Shown: one piece after another, positions 10,924 to 24,060 of the stretch
How positions within the stretch are numbered: the first letter of the stretch is position 1
How the letters are laid out: every line of letters starts with the position of its first letter
NCBI GenBank assembly: GCA_026686845.1
Contig: JAIVEN010000019.1
Span: 32,802,501 to 32,866,500 of the forward strand
DNA from: Adenanthera pavonina
Taxonomy: Eukaryota > Streptophyta > Magnoliopsida > Fabales > Fabaceae
DNA length: 64,000 nt
Direction: 5' to 3'
Program-made: the position numbers and the translations under genes
Notes under the pieces: model-generated
Told to the model about the DNA's origin: nothing
The model's database searches: none
What the model saw: only the letters and a program-made list of their open reading frames with translations

Positions 10924-13565
10924 CATAACTGAATTGAAATATATTGTATAATGTCATAAAACTTAGTATATATGATTAATATATTAGATATAGAGGTCAA
11001 TGTTTTGGTGTGATAATCCTTGTGGAAAATGTGTGGATGGCATAGTAATGTTTTTGACAGATGTATTAGTTTGTGATAATTATATAGTAGAAAAAAAGTT
11101 AGATAGAGGTTATAATTAAATATACCCTATGCTAATCAGGTATATTGGACTATGTAATATTGTTATAATTTGTGAGTTTGTAGGGTAATGTGTTCAACAC
11201 TATACTGGCTAAAATGATGACGACGCGAGCCTTGCTAAGTACGATGACCAAGCAGAGAAGATGAGCAAATAGAAGATGAGAACCATGCATTTGGAAGGCA
11301 TTGACAGAATGAAGAGGTAATGACACCCTCCATCAATATTCTTAATGCAGTGGATAAGTATGCAGATCATTTGCATAACAGAACTTATTAGAAGCTTCTG
11401 TTCTAACTAATTTGATGATTGTATATTTTGCAAACGCATTGAGAGTAATTTAAGGAAAGAAAATCATATACAAGGATGACATAAAATCGGAGACCCTATA
11501 TAAATTCAAAGCGGCAATGAGGGCGATATTTTGCAGCTTATCATATCAACAACATATTTTGCAGTTCAGGTGAGTATATATATGAAAGTATGAAATAGGC
11601 ACAATGTTTCTGAATGTTGGTGAAACTGTGGTTTTTTTTGCTGCATCCTGCGCGAAAGTAAATTACGGGGAATGACTATTTGACACTATACCAAATGGGA
11701 ACTCAATGATGATTAAAAGCAAAGAACCAAAAAAACATCTAGGCAGTTGGACAAAGAAAATGTGGCTATGTGTAATTTTGACATTTCCAATATCTTGACC
11801 CAGGAGCAGAAATCTGGAATGGAAAGTAAAACACTATGTAAAGAAAATGACGTAAAAAAAAAGTAAGACAAAAGTTCGTTGAACAATTACATGTGTTAGC
11901 CGACATGCACCTACTTTCATCGTTCCTTCCATTCTAATTGTTCATTTAATCAACGAATATGTGTAAGGTTTTTGTGAAAACATATATTTTTTTACTTAAC
12001 AATATATATATATATATGTGTGTGTGTGCGCGCGCGCAAGTATGCACATGTTTGTATGTATATATGTATGGGAACAAAAAAAAAAGTCAGCCAATGTGTT
12101 ATTATAAAATTTAACATTAAGCAAGAGCTTGAAACCAATAAACAAATTAGAGGCTTATAAGTAAAAAAAAAAATTCCAACATTAATTTAGAGTCCTTATT
12201 AAGACAAAAACAAAAAGTAAGTTTATTAGAATTTCTTTTAGATAAAAAGAGAGAGACAGCAGGTTTATATAAAATTGATATTTGTTGAACTGAAAGTCAA
12301 TACATGATGGAATGGCAATAATAAGATAATTATTCAAAATCAAGCTTGTCTTTTATCTACTTTGTAAGGAATCCAAGAAATACAGTGTGTAGCGTAATCC
12401 TAAATGATGTCGTTCGGAAAGGGACGTGCCAGCCTCCATCAGCTGATACATTTCTATACAGTTTCAAAATATATAAAAACTAAAATAATTTATAAATAAA
12501 TATTACTCCAGGTTATAAATCTTAAAATTGTGAAATAGCAGCTAGTTTTGGGTGTTCAATCGAGATAAACTAATAGCAATAATTATATATATGTCTTCTC
12601 AGGATTTGGTTTTCCTCAGCCTTATTCTCATGATTTATTTATTTTTTTTAATCGTTCCCGCTAGCACGTACTGTCATTAAGAAATATAGTTAGGTTTTGT
12701 TTTCTAATAAAAATCGTAGATTATAATAACAATACATGGGATGACCGATGATTGCATGTATTAATAAATCGTTGGTGGCACCATAAGTGGGAAATTGTTG
12801 GCCTGCATTCCATTGTTTCCTGCCCGCTGTTTGAGTTTGGTAGGTCATAGAAGCGTCCTTTACATTTTATTTATTTACTTTTTATTGAAATTTTAGACAA
12901 TCATCATGAATGATCGATTTATTTATTTATTTTTTATATATGACATGACCTACTGTGTTAATTAATCAATTAAATCAATGAAAATTTTGGGAGATTTATT
13001 ATTTAAAATCATTGAGATGATTAAGAATAGCTAAATATTATCTTAAAATATTGAAATAATTATTACTTTTCAATAATTAATTTAAACATAAAATGTTAAA
13101 ACTCAATATAGGCTATTGCTCATAAGTCACTTTTTTTAATGATTTTGGATATTCATACTATAAATCACTTTGTGAAAGCTATCTAGTGTTTAATTCTTTT
13201 TCATTTTTACCCCTTTTGAGAATAATCAAAAGGATTGCAGTGAAGAAAGATTAAAAGACATTTAATTGATATGAGATTATAATTTAATAAGAATAATTTT
13301 AAATCGCTGTGATAATTTTTAAAATTTAATTAAAGTTAACTAATTTTTTAGTTCATATATAAAGTAGTTAAAAGTGACATATAATTTGAAATAAAGAGAG
13401 TACATTATATTTTACATTAGTTTGGACCTTAATAAATTTTTCAATTGAAGTGGGTAGATCTAGAATATATATATATATATGGTTTGCTAAGAAAAACACA
13501 GGGAGAGAGAGAGAGAGTACATCATATCACATTTACCACATAGTTTTGGATGCTAGAGCTCAATT
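10924..13565. other. Repeat-rich intergenic DNA, partly Helitron
   Basis: No gene is recognised. The left part belongs to the Helitron whose 3' end is at 10893. A moderately GC-richer patch at about 11215-11330 looks like a captured fragment, but no family could be assigned. A TA-TG-CG compound microsatellite lies at 12000-12040, and TA and GA runs near 13467-13520. Confidence 0.4.
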
Positions 13566-13714
13566 TTTAGGGATCAGTATAGTAAATTAATTATAAAGAA
13601 GGACTTTAACTGATAAAAAAGTGTTAAAATCTGGAATCTTAAGTAGTAAAATTGGGAGAATGAGTAGTAACATGTTTTATTTTGTAATAAATTTATTATT
13701 TTGATCCCTAGCTA
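13566..13714. mobile_element. Small MITE-like repeat, copy 1
   Basis: The ends carry TAGGGATCA and its inverse TGATCCCTA. The interior (about 13575-13690) closely matches 45597-45700, including the shared strings TAAATTAATTATAAA, ACTTTAACTGATAAAA and AAAATCTGGAAT. Two diverged copies plus inverted ends indicate a small dispersed element. Confidence 0.55.
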
Positions 13715-15880
13715 TAATCCTCCCAATGATTATTTATGACTACTTATTATTTTTTTTACTTAATTTTTAAATTTTTTTGCTTATTTTATCAAAAAGCCAT
13801 TTTCACATGCTAAATATCACTGGGAAGAAGACACAGTATTACAAGGGGTAAACTTGAAGATAATGTAGGAGCAGTATGAGGAGAAACTAAGGGTTTGTTT
13901 GATCTCAATTTTCCAAAATAGTTTTTTGGTTTTGAAAATAGAGGAGCAAAAAAAGTTGTTTGATAAGCTATTTTCTCCAAATTGTTTTCAAAAACATAAA
14001 AACACAACCCTCCTCTCAAAAACAAAAAGATAAAAACATATTTTAGATGTTTGGGAAATTTTGTTCTAGAGAATCAAATAAAGGGTGGAGAACAACAATT
14101 TTCATTAATGGCAATTTTGTAATTCGCTGTCCCTCTCGCTCGACCCTCTCTGTCCCGCGTAATCATTCTTCGTTTTCTCGCTCGGCCTCTCTCTTCAATC
14201 TCATGCGTGCTCCGTCTTCCACACTATCACTCCAAGCTTTGTTTGGCATCTCATCCTTTCCCTCCAACTACATCTTCATTTTGATGCTCTCTTCCACACA
14301 CAGCTTATCAAATCTTCGACATTCTCTGGCTTCATTAATATTCATGAAAGCAAATGAGAGTCATGATTGATTAGCCTTGAATTTTTGAAGAGTCCTCAAG
14401 GTCCCTTAGTGTAACTGTTTGAACAATATGTTTGTCTTCCCCATGTCGGATGTTATTTTGAGATTTAGGTATTCGTATTACTTGGTTCTTGGGAAAAATG
14501 TTGATTTAAGAATTATTGATGCCTTTAGTTTCAAGATGGGAATGATTTGAGAATATATTTGTTCTGTTATGCACTATCAAGGATTCTGTGGCCAAATTAG
14601 TGTTTTACAGATGAGTTATCAATGACATTAGTGGCTTCATGCTAATGCTAATAATTCTGAGACTGAAATCAGGAAACGTTGATTTTTTAGTGGTCTTAAT
14701 ATAATGTTATATTATCTATTTGCAGTAGGTGATGCTGCAATGGTGTGATTTGATGTTTATTTTTTTTTTTTAGTTTCACAAAAATTAACTTTGAAAGCTA
14801 TTATAAGGTCAATAATCATAGCCGTAAGGTCAATAACCATAGTTACAATCTAACATGAATATGATACAAATAACATAGTATGACTATTTTTTAATAGAGG
14901 AGCCTGTATTAGGATCAATAATCATAGTTGTAAGGTCAATAACCACCAGGTTCCTCTGTTCAAGAATAGTTTCCATACACTTGATGCAGGACAAGGCGAA
15001 GCCAATCTCTTTGCTTTCTGTTTCAGTTTCCTGCATATTCTAATCACATTTTCTAGGCAGCTTTGGCATTATTTACTTTCATTATAATCTAGGTTTGCCC
15101 CTTTTAATACCTTTTGTCCTATTCTTAAGTTTGAAAAAACATTAGAATAAATCTATGTCTTGCTGGCTGTTTTTATGTTTGAAGAAAATCTTCATATCTT
15201 TTCCGCAGTTCCATTGTGTGATTATTAAGTATACTTTGGACTTTGTTGATATTGACGAGTAAAAGGAAAAAGGATTATTCAACAGAAGAGTTGTGATGCA
15301 TTGTCAAATTTCTCATACTTTTAACCTTAGAAATATCTCCAAATTAAAGTCCAAAGAATGCTTAAAATCATTGGCTACATGCTCACACATTTGGAGTAAG
15401 TTAATAGTCACAGAAGCACAAAGCAGCACAGAACTTGTTTGGTCTTATCCCTCTTGCATAATAACTTTCACCAGTGTCACTTTTTCACATATTTGCTTTT
15501 CACAATAGGATTTTATCTTCTACTTTCTTTGATGCTTAAAGTTGTTATATTTCATTAACATTGATATGCTATGAGCATGTGCCTAATCTTGTTGACTTCT
15601 AGGAAACTTGACCAAACGTTTAACATCAATTAAAGCATAGATTCCTTACAAATATGATTTAGTTGTGAGTCTGTGCTGTTTATGTTCCCTATGTGTACAT
15701 GGTGGACGCTGTGTTTCTATCTTGTCGGCAGAGGTTGACAAAATCAACAGGTAGATAAAGATGCATTCTGTTTTACCTAGCCTTCAAAAAGGAGCTATTT
15801 ATTGGGGAAGGTTTAGACCTTCGTTTGGTGTATTTGTAAGCTTGCAGTTTACCAGTATGAGATTGTTGCAAGTTGCAGCT
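13715..15880. other. Gene-poor DNA with possible captured untranslated sequence
   Basis: A pyrimidine-rich patch at about 14120-14350 resembles a 5' leader, with a 107-codon open frame beginning at 14047 but no recognised domain. The left edge (13887 onward, AAGGGTTTGTTTGATCTC) partly matches the inverse of sequence ending near 24700. That may mark a large Mutator-like element, but the match is weak. Confidence 0.3.
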
Positions 15881-17086
15881 ACCATTAGCTAGAGGGACAT
15901 ACTTTCAAGCCAAAATGGGTTCTGGCTTCCAGGATGCTTCTACAGCTCAAAAATCTATCGCTGCTTCCACAATAGTAATTCATAATGGGAGAAAAGCATA
16001 CTGGGGACCTTACTGGGACTTGGCTCCATTTTCTTGATGTACCCTTTTCAATATCGCTTAAACCTCGAGCTTCACATGAAAGTAGAAGACCCAACAAATA
16101 TTCTCCCTAGCAATAATAGCCACAACATTTAATCATTTTGGATATGTGTATGTTTAATGGAAGAGAAGCATTTCGTGCCGCAACGAGATTCGTACTTGGG
16201 CCAAACCTTTGGGACAGAATGCAATGGTACTACGGCGCCATAACCCTCCACTAAGGTGTTAGTCAGGAAAGTCTGATAAATCAAACACAAATTAGTTCGA
16301 CGGAGCAGACAAAGTTTGAGGGTTTTGGAGGAAGCTCTACTAGGGTTCAACTCTTGGAGGTAGAAGATGTGATTTTTGAGCTTTGGGAGGCTTGATCTTG
16401 CAAGGTATAATGATTTCCTCATCTCTTCCTCCCTTCTTACCAATTATTTTTGAGTATTTTGTGGTGGTGACTATAAAATCAAAGTTTATGTGAGTTTCTA
16501 CCAATTGATTTGTGTTTAAAGGCTTTAATGAGGTGTTATTTGGTATCTCCAATCAAGCTTTGAGTTATGGATTTTGGATGTTTGTGTTGTTGATTCTCCA
16601 AACCCTAGACTTTAAATTTGGGATTTCCTATAGCATCCAAATTGTATGAACGCATAGCTTGTTTTGGGAGTTAATTTGAGCATGTTGATAAGTGGGTAAG
16701 TGATTGGTATCTTGGTTTCGATGAGTTTTATATGTGAAATGTTGGTTTAAGCTCTATCAAAGGTTATGACTTTTTATATGTGTGTGTGTGATGAATCATG
16801 TAGGTTGTGTCTTGCTTTGTAGAAGAAATTATGTTCCAAGAAGTTGTTTAGCAGTGGTGAACTCTTTCATAAATGGTGCTTTGATGTATGAAGAATTTGT
16901 TGATTGGTGTGTGTAAAGGTTTGATACTTGAATATGATTGTTTTGGGGTCTTTGAAGTTATATTAAGCTAGTATGATGAGTGGAGAAATGCTAATTAACT
17001 TGGAATACCTCTTCCCATGTGTGTTGTAGTTGGTGACCTAGCAACCTACCATGTTATCATGTGGGTTTAGACAACTTGAGGTAACC
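15881..17086. repeat. Unclassified repeat left of the truncated Copia element, perhaps an LTR or leader
   Basis: The stretch reads like plus-strand untranslated transposon sequence: GT-rich DNA, a possible splice donor CAAGGTATAATG near 16400, and no long frame. It stops abruptly at 17086, where Copia pol sequence begins. It may be the left part of the same older element as 22408-24060, split by the Copia insertion, but I found no duplicated target site. Confidence 0.3.
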
Positions 17087-18891
17087 GGTCTAGCTTTGTT
17101 TCTGATGATTGATCCTGATTCATCAAGTTTTTTTCTAAAAACTCATTTGGTACCTATGACAGAATGATTTTTGGGTCTAGGCACTAAATCCCAGACTTGA
17201 TTTCTTTCAAATTGATTTAATTCATCCTGCATAGCTAGAATCCAGTACTCATCAATTAAGGCCTCCTCAGTACATTTAGGTTCAATTTGTGATATGAAAG
17301 CACAATTAATCATTTGATCCCTTAACTGTTTTCTGGTTCTAACTTTCTCTTGAACATTCCCTATCACTTGATCAACTGGATGATTCCTTTGATATATCCA
17401 AGCTCTAAGGAGTTCTTGAGATATTTGTTCATTTTCTTCTTCAAAATCTTTCTCCTAAATATCTTCCTCTATATTAATAGATTCAGATATTTTTGGAGGC
17501 TCAATTATATCTTCATTAGAGATATCTAACTTTTTAAGATTTGAAACAAGATCATCCTCATCAGTAACATGTTTAGAAGCAGTTTCATTTTCAATAAATA
17601 CTACATGCACAGATTCCTCTACTAAATTAGACCTTTTATTAAAAACTCTATATACTTTACTTCTACTAGAATAGCCCAGAAATATACCTTCATTGGATTT
17701 GGGATCAAACTTACCCAGATTTTCTTTCCCATTATTGTGAATGAAGCATTTGCACTCGAACACATGGAGATATGACAGATTTGGCTTTCTTCCCTTGTAC
17801 AGCTCGTATGGAGTCTTTCCAAGGATTGGTCTAATGTAGGCTCTGTTTATGATGTAGCTTGTTGTATTTACTGTATCAGCCCAAAACACTTGAGATAGCT
17901 CATTTTCATTCAGCATAGCTCTAGCCATCTCTTCAATGGTTCTGTTCTTCCTTTCTACTACTCCATTCTGTTGAGGAGTTCTTGGAGCTGAAAAGTTGTG
18001 ATCAATTCCATGCTCATTGTAGTACTCCATAAAGTATGAGTTTTCAAACTCTCCTCCTTGATCTGACCTGATAGATACAATGGAAATACCTTTCTCATTT
18101 TGTACTTTCTTAGCTAAGGTTACAAATGCATCAAAGGTATCACTTTTAGAGGAAAGAAATAATGTCCATGTAAATCTAGAGTAATCATCCACAATTACAA
18201 GCATATACAGATTACCACCAATGCTTTTTACCATAAATTGACCAATTAAATCCATATGTAGTAGTTCTAGTGGTCTAGTTGTGGTGACTATGTTTTTAAG
18301 GTTAAAAGAAGATTTAGTTTGCTTTCCTCTTAAGCATGCATTACATTCTTTGTCTTTTTCAAAAGTAATTTTTTGCAAGCCAGTGACTAGTTCGTTTTTA
18401 ACCAGTTTTGAAAGTTGATTCATGTTAACATGAGCTAATCTTCTATGCCATAGCCAACTATCATTATCCTGACTAATCAGACAAACAGAATCTAAGGGAG
18501 GAAGTTCATCAAGATCAATAGTATAGCAGTTACCATCCCTTTGAGTTTTGAGGATTACTTTGTGATCGTTTTTTCTGATAACCAGGCAAAACTTTGAGTC
18601 AAACAGCACCCAATTTCCTTTGTCACATGTTTGGCTCACACTCAGCAGATTGTGGTTGAGGCCTATCACAAACAGCACCTCTTCTATGGATGTTTCAGGA
18701 TTTTTGCCCACAATGCCAATGCCAACTATTCTGCCATACTGATCACCTCCAAAGGTCACCTTTCCTCCTTTCTTGTCTCTAAGGGTGATGAACTTCTCCT
18801 TATCACCAGTCATGTGACTTGAGCATGCACTGTCCATGTACCATTTGTTGTTCCTTTTAGCTTTGAGACAGACCTGCAAAACAAAGTTCAA
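17087..18891 (-). pseudogene. Copy A pol: protease, integrase, start of RT
   Basis: From 18891 the frame runs through the protease-like WYMDSACSSHMTG (about 18780-18840), the HHCC zinc site of integrase, and the DDE integrase core with SDQGGEFENSYF (about 18035-18070), to the conserved GKFDPKSNEGIFLGY segment. An in-frame stop at 17455-17457 follows the integrase C-terminus. A second stop lies near 17141, just before the RT domain begins. Only the first ~25 codons of RT remain before the truncation at 17087. In the complete element this polyprotein is cleaved into protease, integrase and reverse transcriptase-RNase H. Confidence 0.88.
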
Positions 18892-20687
18892 GTTTTCTTC
18901 TTAGGTACCCAAATCTGCTTGGGTCCTTTTCTGTCAGTGGTGTTTTCCCTAGATACAGATATACCTTTGAGAATCCATTTAACCTTCCAGTCAAGTCCAT
19001 TTTTCTTTATAGTACAAGAGCTGGAAATATGTCCCTTTTTGTTACAGAAATGATAGGTGGTAAAGGGACTGCTGGATTGAGAAGCAGGAAGAAAATAATG
19101 CAGATAATATTTTTGTTTTGCATGCTTTGGTTGATTATATGATTCAATCTGATGTGACATATGATCTTTCTTTCTATTTCCATTAGCATGCACAAAATGT
19201 CTCATGTATACATTCTGATTTTTCTTTCTAATCTTTTCTTTAACAGCACATAGATCATAGCCAAGTCCAGCTTTCCCTTGTGATATTCTTTGACTCCCCA
19301 TTAAAGCAAACAACATATCTTTACCCCTAGTAAGCCTAGAAATGCTTTTCACCAGATATTCATTGGTTTGCTTCAGTTCAATGAATGTTTTACAGCAAAC
19401 AGATTCAGCAACAGGTAGAGAAACAGTTTTAAAAATATTATGTTGGGATTCTAGTTTGTTAATCTTTTTCTTAGCTTGCTTCAGTTCTTTAGCAACTTTA
19501 ACAAACTCATCATGCAGCTCATGAAATGCATCCAGTAATTCGGAATAGGAAGGTTCAGATTCATATACCTCATTCTCTTGGTCACTGCTGCATGGAATTT
19601 CAGCTTCTTCAGAGGCAAGTGCCATGAGACAAATGTTGGCAATTTCATCTTCATCATCTTCTTCTTCGTCTGAGCTGTTGCCCCATATTGATGAGATGTA
19701 AGCTTTCTTCTTCTTGCCTTTGTCTACAGCTTTCTTTTCTTTCTCCTGCTTCTTCAGGAACTGTGGATAATCCCATTTGATATGTCCTTGCTTTTTGCAC
19801 TCATAGCAAGTAACAGGCTCTTTTTGTTCCCTCTTGCTATCTCCAGCAACTCATTTCTTGAAGATTTTCTTGTTTCTCTTCTTGCTGTAGAATCTTCCGA
19901 ATTTTCTGACCATCATAGCCAGAGTTTCTTCATCTAGCTCCTCTCCATCGTCAGATTCTTCTTCCTTTTCTTCAGCACCTTTGAGAGCAAGGCCTTTCTT
20001 CTTTCTATCTTATCCAGCTTCCTTGAGAGCTTTTATTTTTCCTTCATATTCCTCAAGGCTGTCGAATAGAGCTGTGACAGAGGCCATTGATTCTCCCCTA
20101 ACTTCCTCTATTGTTGTCACTTTGGGTTGCCATTCCAGAGGGAGAGCTCTGAGAATCTTCCTCACTTTCTCTGTTTGAGTGTATTCCTTTCCCAGGCTCT
20201 TTAGTTGATTCACAATGAGAGTGAATCTCTTTTGTAGCTCTTTTACAGATTCTCCATCAGCCATTCTGAAGCTTTCATATTCTCCAATGCAGGTATTCAG
20301 TTTATTTTCCCTGACTCCAGTTGTTCCTTCATGAGCAATCTGCAGGGTGTCCCACATTTCCTTGGCAGTGGAACATTGTGAGACTCTGTAGAATTCGTTT
20401 TGATTCAAGGCACTGACTAGACAATGTTTTGCCTTGAAGTTCAACAGGACTCTCCTTCTGTCTTCTTCATTTCATTCAGCTTCTGGCTTTTCTCTGTACT
20501 TTCCATCATCTTCTAGAGCCATTGGGACAAAGTCTCCCTTCTGAATGACTGACCAGATGTCCAGATCAATTGACTGGAGATAGATTTGCATTCTCATCTT
20601 CCAGTAGCCATAGTGCTCTCCACTGAAGCCAAGTGGTCTATTTGTATTGTTCCCTTATGGTAATATGCTTTCTCCAAAACCAGCCAT
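18888..20687 (-). pseudogene. Copy A gag
   Basis: The first ATG after the primer-binding site is at 20687. The UBN2-type capsid region spans about 20050-20444. A zinc knuckle starting CYECKK lies near 19780-19810, then acidic and coiled-coil sequence, then a second knuckle (HFCNKKGHISSSC, about 19015-19055) that has lost its first cysteine. In-frame stops occur near 20475 (shared with the other copy), 20010 and 19855. The frame ends PKKKT-stop at 18888, and pol opens in the -1 frame. Gag normally forms the virus-like particle and packages the RNA. Confidence 0.85.
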
Positions 20688-20728
20688 TTTTATTCCCGGA
20701 TTGTGAGATCCTTTGAATGGGAATCCAG

Positions 20729-20740
20729 GCTCTGATACCA
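20729..20740 (-). other. Primer-binding site of copy A
   Basis: TGGTATCAGAGC on the minus strand, two bases inside the 5' LTR. It is complementary to the 3' end of initiator tRNA-Met, the usual primer of plant Copia elements. Confidence 0.9.
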
Positions 20741-20742
20741 CT

Positions 20743-22405
20743 TGTTAGTTAGGCTGACTTCCCAAGAGGGGGGGTGAATTGGGAAGATTAAAATTTTTTG
20801 CACAAAGTGAGAACAATGAAGAAAGCAAGGTATGACAGAAAAACAGAGTATAAAGCAGTAAGATAAAAGAGTAGTGATAGAGAGAAGAAAAACTCTGATA
20901 TTTATCCTGGTTCGGTCTCTCCACTTGACCTACGTCCAGTCCCCAAGACACCACTTGAGATTTTTCACTATTCAGCAAGAATTCAACGGGTTTCTTGCAA
21001 ATGCCACAGTACAACGTCAGTGCTCTGTTTTCTAGAGCTCACTCAATCTCTTTCTGCACTTTTACAAAGTGCTTTACAATCCCTTGTGATATCTTCTCAC
21101 AAATAAATCTATCTTCCAGATGAAGATTAGATTGTTTACAAAGATGAAACTCTCTTGAATAAAGTGAATATGAAAGTTGAAGTACAAGTATTGAAGTAAG
21201 AGGGTAAAAGTCTTTGAGTAGAGAATTTGGCAGAATTTCAGTATATACAAAGTTTAATTCGTTACCCACAACTTCAAATGATGTTGTATTTATAGATTTA
21301 GGTCCCAACTATTCGTTAGAGACAAAATTTATCCGTTGGGGAAGTTATCCAACGGTTACTCTGAAAAACTATCCGTTAACCAACCGCATTTAATGCTTCT
21401 GACATACTGAAATTCGAATTTTGGTTGGTCAACAGACGAATTTTGAAGGAACCGAAGGTTAAAGCTTCCAATGTTGAAGTACTGAAGTTCGTCTGTTCAT
21501 GAAGTGAAATTCGAATTTTGAAACTTAAAAATTTTTTTCATGTTGTGACATACGAATTTTCAAGAAAAAAGTTTTTCTGTTAAGTGTGAACAGTGTTTTC
21601 AATTTGCTACAGTGCCCTCGAAATTCGAATTTTGGAACCCCAAAATTCGTCTGTCCGCAGCAGGCTTAAAATGCACAGTAGTTCATTTATTTCGAAATTC
21701 AAATTTTCAAAGAGTGAAGTTTGTCTGTCAGAGAGACCTCTTTTCAGACTTACTTCAACATTCGAATTTGTAAACACTGTCCTTCATATGTCATCATATC
21801 ATTTCAACAGACTCACAACTTTAGCGTCTGAAATTCAAATTTCCATGTTCAAAGTTCGTCTGTCAGTGAGCAGTTTTGAAACTCAATATGATCTTGATTT
21901 CAGATGAACTTTAACATTGTTTCAAACGAATTTCTTCAGTTTTCATAAATTTCATTTTGTCTGAAATTCGAATGTTCAAAACCTAAAGTTCGTCTGTTAC
22001 TCAACAGCTTCTTTCAGACACTTATGAAAATTTGAATTTTGGAAAATAAAAATACATCTGTCAGAGAGACATCTCTTCAGACTTATTTAGTTTTAACTTG
22101 AAATTCGAATTTTCAAAGCCAAAGTTCGAATTTTCAACATGACAGTTCAATGTAAGCTTTTCAAACTTCTTCTGTTGGTGGGTATTTTTCAAAGATTTCA
22201 TGATTTAACTTAAAATCAAGGTTTTAAAACATCTTTCCACCAAATCAAAGTCTTTTACCCATATTTAAACATAACTAATGATCCTACAACAAATTTCGCA
22301 CAGATTACTCAGAACTTCTTCACTTGAAACAATTTGATCTCCTTTGATATCTTCATTCCAAGCTCTTGAATGTTGGTTTGGAATCATCAAAACTCTAGAT
22401 TCAAC
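20743..22405 (-). repeat. 5' LTR of copy A
   Basis: This segment aligns along its length with the two LTRs of the complete element. The plus-strand left edge is TGTTAGTTAGG. The outer end reads GATTCAAC and then diverges, so the terminal base is uncertain. It contains an array of AAATTCGAATTT and TTCGTCTGT motifs. Confidence 0.88.
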
Positions 22406-22407
22406 TA

Positions 22408-24060
22408 TGATGCCTTGATACCACGTGATATATCAATCTACTTGTGGAACACGTGAGATCTCGTGTCCAAGTGATGAGGTTGATATATGTATATATATCC
22501 CTACCACTAAATCATCTTCCTTAGAAGAGCCAAGAGGTGGTGAATTAAGGATGCACCTTCCCTAAATCACCACTAATTTGGGTGATCCAAGGGAAGAGGA
22601 ACCATGATTTACTTACTAATGGAATAACCTTTGGCTGGGTTATAAGTTTAGTAGTTGCTCGGAATCGGCCTATTAGAAGGGGGCTACTTACTGAGGTTAC
22701 CTTGGAATGGTGACTAGCTCATGGTTCCTATAGTGATGATTGATATGGGACTCCGCATGACATATGCATTACATTCTGCATAACATATATTACATGAGTG
22801 CTACTACATATAGATATCTATAATTGGCTTTATATTGCATTGTTTTCTATGTAATCTTTGATGTAAATGTAATTCTTTGTTTTGTAAGCCACCCAGTTAT
22901 GGGGACGTTTGTCTCTCCTCTCTTGGGGAAAACATTTACAAGAATGAGACCTAGCTCTAACAAGAAGTAGCGGAGACAGATACGTCTCCTCGGAGACATA
23001 CAAGATACCAAAGTACTTATTTTGGTATGTGTTACACATATTATATTTTGTATTATGCCAAGTATATGACACTACTTGACGCCATATGTAATTGTTATGC
23101 ATGTGCTACCAAGGGACTATCTATGTATTCTTGTCCCTCGTGAATATATTACCTATGTGACTTTGACCTCAAGGTTAAGTGAGGCTATCTTAGGTTTAGA
23201 GGTGTGTGACTATTCAATGCATGGTTGTGTGTATGTTTGAGAAGGTAGTCTAAATCATCTTATCGTTGTTGTATGGATTGTAGTAGTGGGTGTTTTGGTA
23301 TGTCAGGGTTTGTAGCCTTTTGTTGTCATAGTGAGCTTGGCTTTAGGCAATAGGTGACTCATGTGTGTTTTGATGAATGTGAGTGGTTTATGTATTCAGA
23401 CCTAAGCTTTGGTAGGTTCTGAAGAAAAATGGTATGTTGCCTGATAGGTGAAATTGGGGTTTAAGGGGGGTTAAAACCCAAAAGGGGTGCCACTTCTTTA
23501 AACAATATCCTTGTGTTGTTTGTAACTTGCTAGAAAGGGTTTGGTAACCTAAAAGTCAATGAGTTGTGTTTGGGTAGGATTGATGTTGAGTTTTGGTCTA
23601 AAAGTGACCATTTTAGTCACAGGTGTCCAAATTCTCCATACAGAGAAATTTCAAAGTGAATTTGATATCCATAGTTAAAGGATGTTAAGAGTGACTTGAA
23701 GGCGTTGGAATCACTTAAATTGGAGGTTCGAGTATAGAGCTATGAGTGTCTGAAGTTCATCCCAAAAACTAGATTTGTTGTCATTTGATAGCAGTAGATA
23801 GCGCCATGGCGCCACAGGGGAGATTTGTCTCCCTTGTTTTTCTTACCATCCATCTATGGTTCGAAATCCTCTAGTCATCTTGTCTTAGTCTCTCATCTTG
23901 TTTCCTCATCCTTGGCATCTCATTTTGATTATTTTCTTTCATTTGTGTCTTGGTTCAAGTTGTAGCAAGCGACGTCCTTGCCGTCATTATGTGAATCCAA
24001 AGTTTAGCATGTTACATTAAAAGATGTGGAGTGTGCTATGGAAGCCAACATATCCAGTGC
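22408..24060. repeat. Unclassified LTR-like repeat right of copy A
   Basis: At 22416-22427 the minus strand reads TGGTATCAAGGC, close to a tRNA-Met primer-binding site. Two bases beyond it begins the palindrome TGATATATCA (22430-22439), which could be an LTR terminus with TG/CA ends. The following 1.6 kb is non-coding and LTR-like, with GCGCCATGGCGCC near 23801. No gag or pol of this older element survives beside it, so assignment to a Ty3-gypsy element is only a guess. Confidence 0.35.

Larger units (their letters stand above)
17087..22405 (-). mobile_element. Truncated Sirevirus-type Copia retrotransposon (copy A)
   Basis: Read on the minus strand: 5' LTR (20743-22405), primer-binding site, gag, protease and integrase, then an abrupt end at 17087, only about 25 codons past the start of the reverse transcriptase domain. 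The remaining RT, RNase H, envelope-like region and 3' LTR are absent. It is highly similar to the complete copy at 51389-63223. The cut looks like a deletion or illegitimate recombination, because the sequence to its left is unrelated. It cannot move by itself. Confidence 0.9.

Noticed and set aside
21593..21907. Frame of about 100 codons conserved in all three LTRs (also 52257-52553 and 62427-62723)
   Set aside because: It is antisense to the element and made of the repeated TTCGAATTT motifs. Its presence in all copies follows from the LTRs being copies of each other.
21410..22140. Regularly repeated motifs in the LTR resembling a CRISPR-like array
   Set aside because: The repeats vary in length and orientation and lie in a plant LTR. 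There are no unique spacers of constant size and no cas genes.
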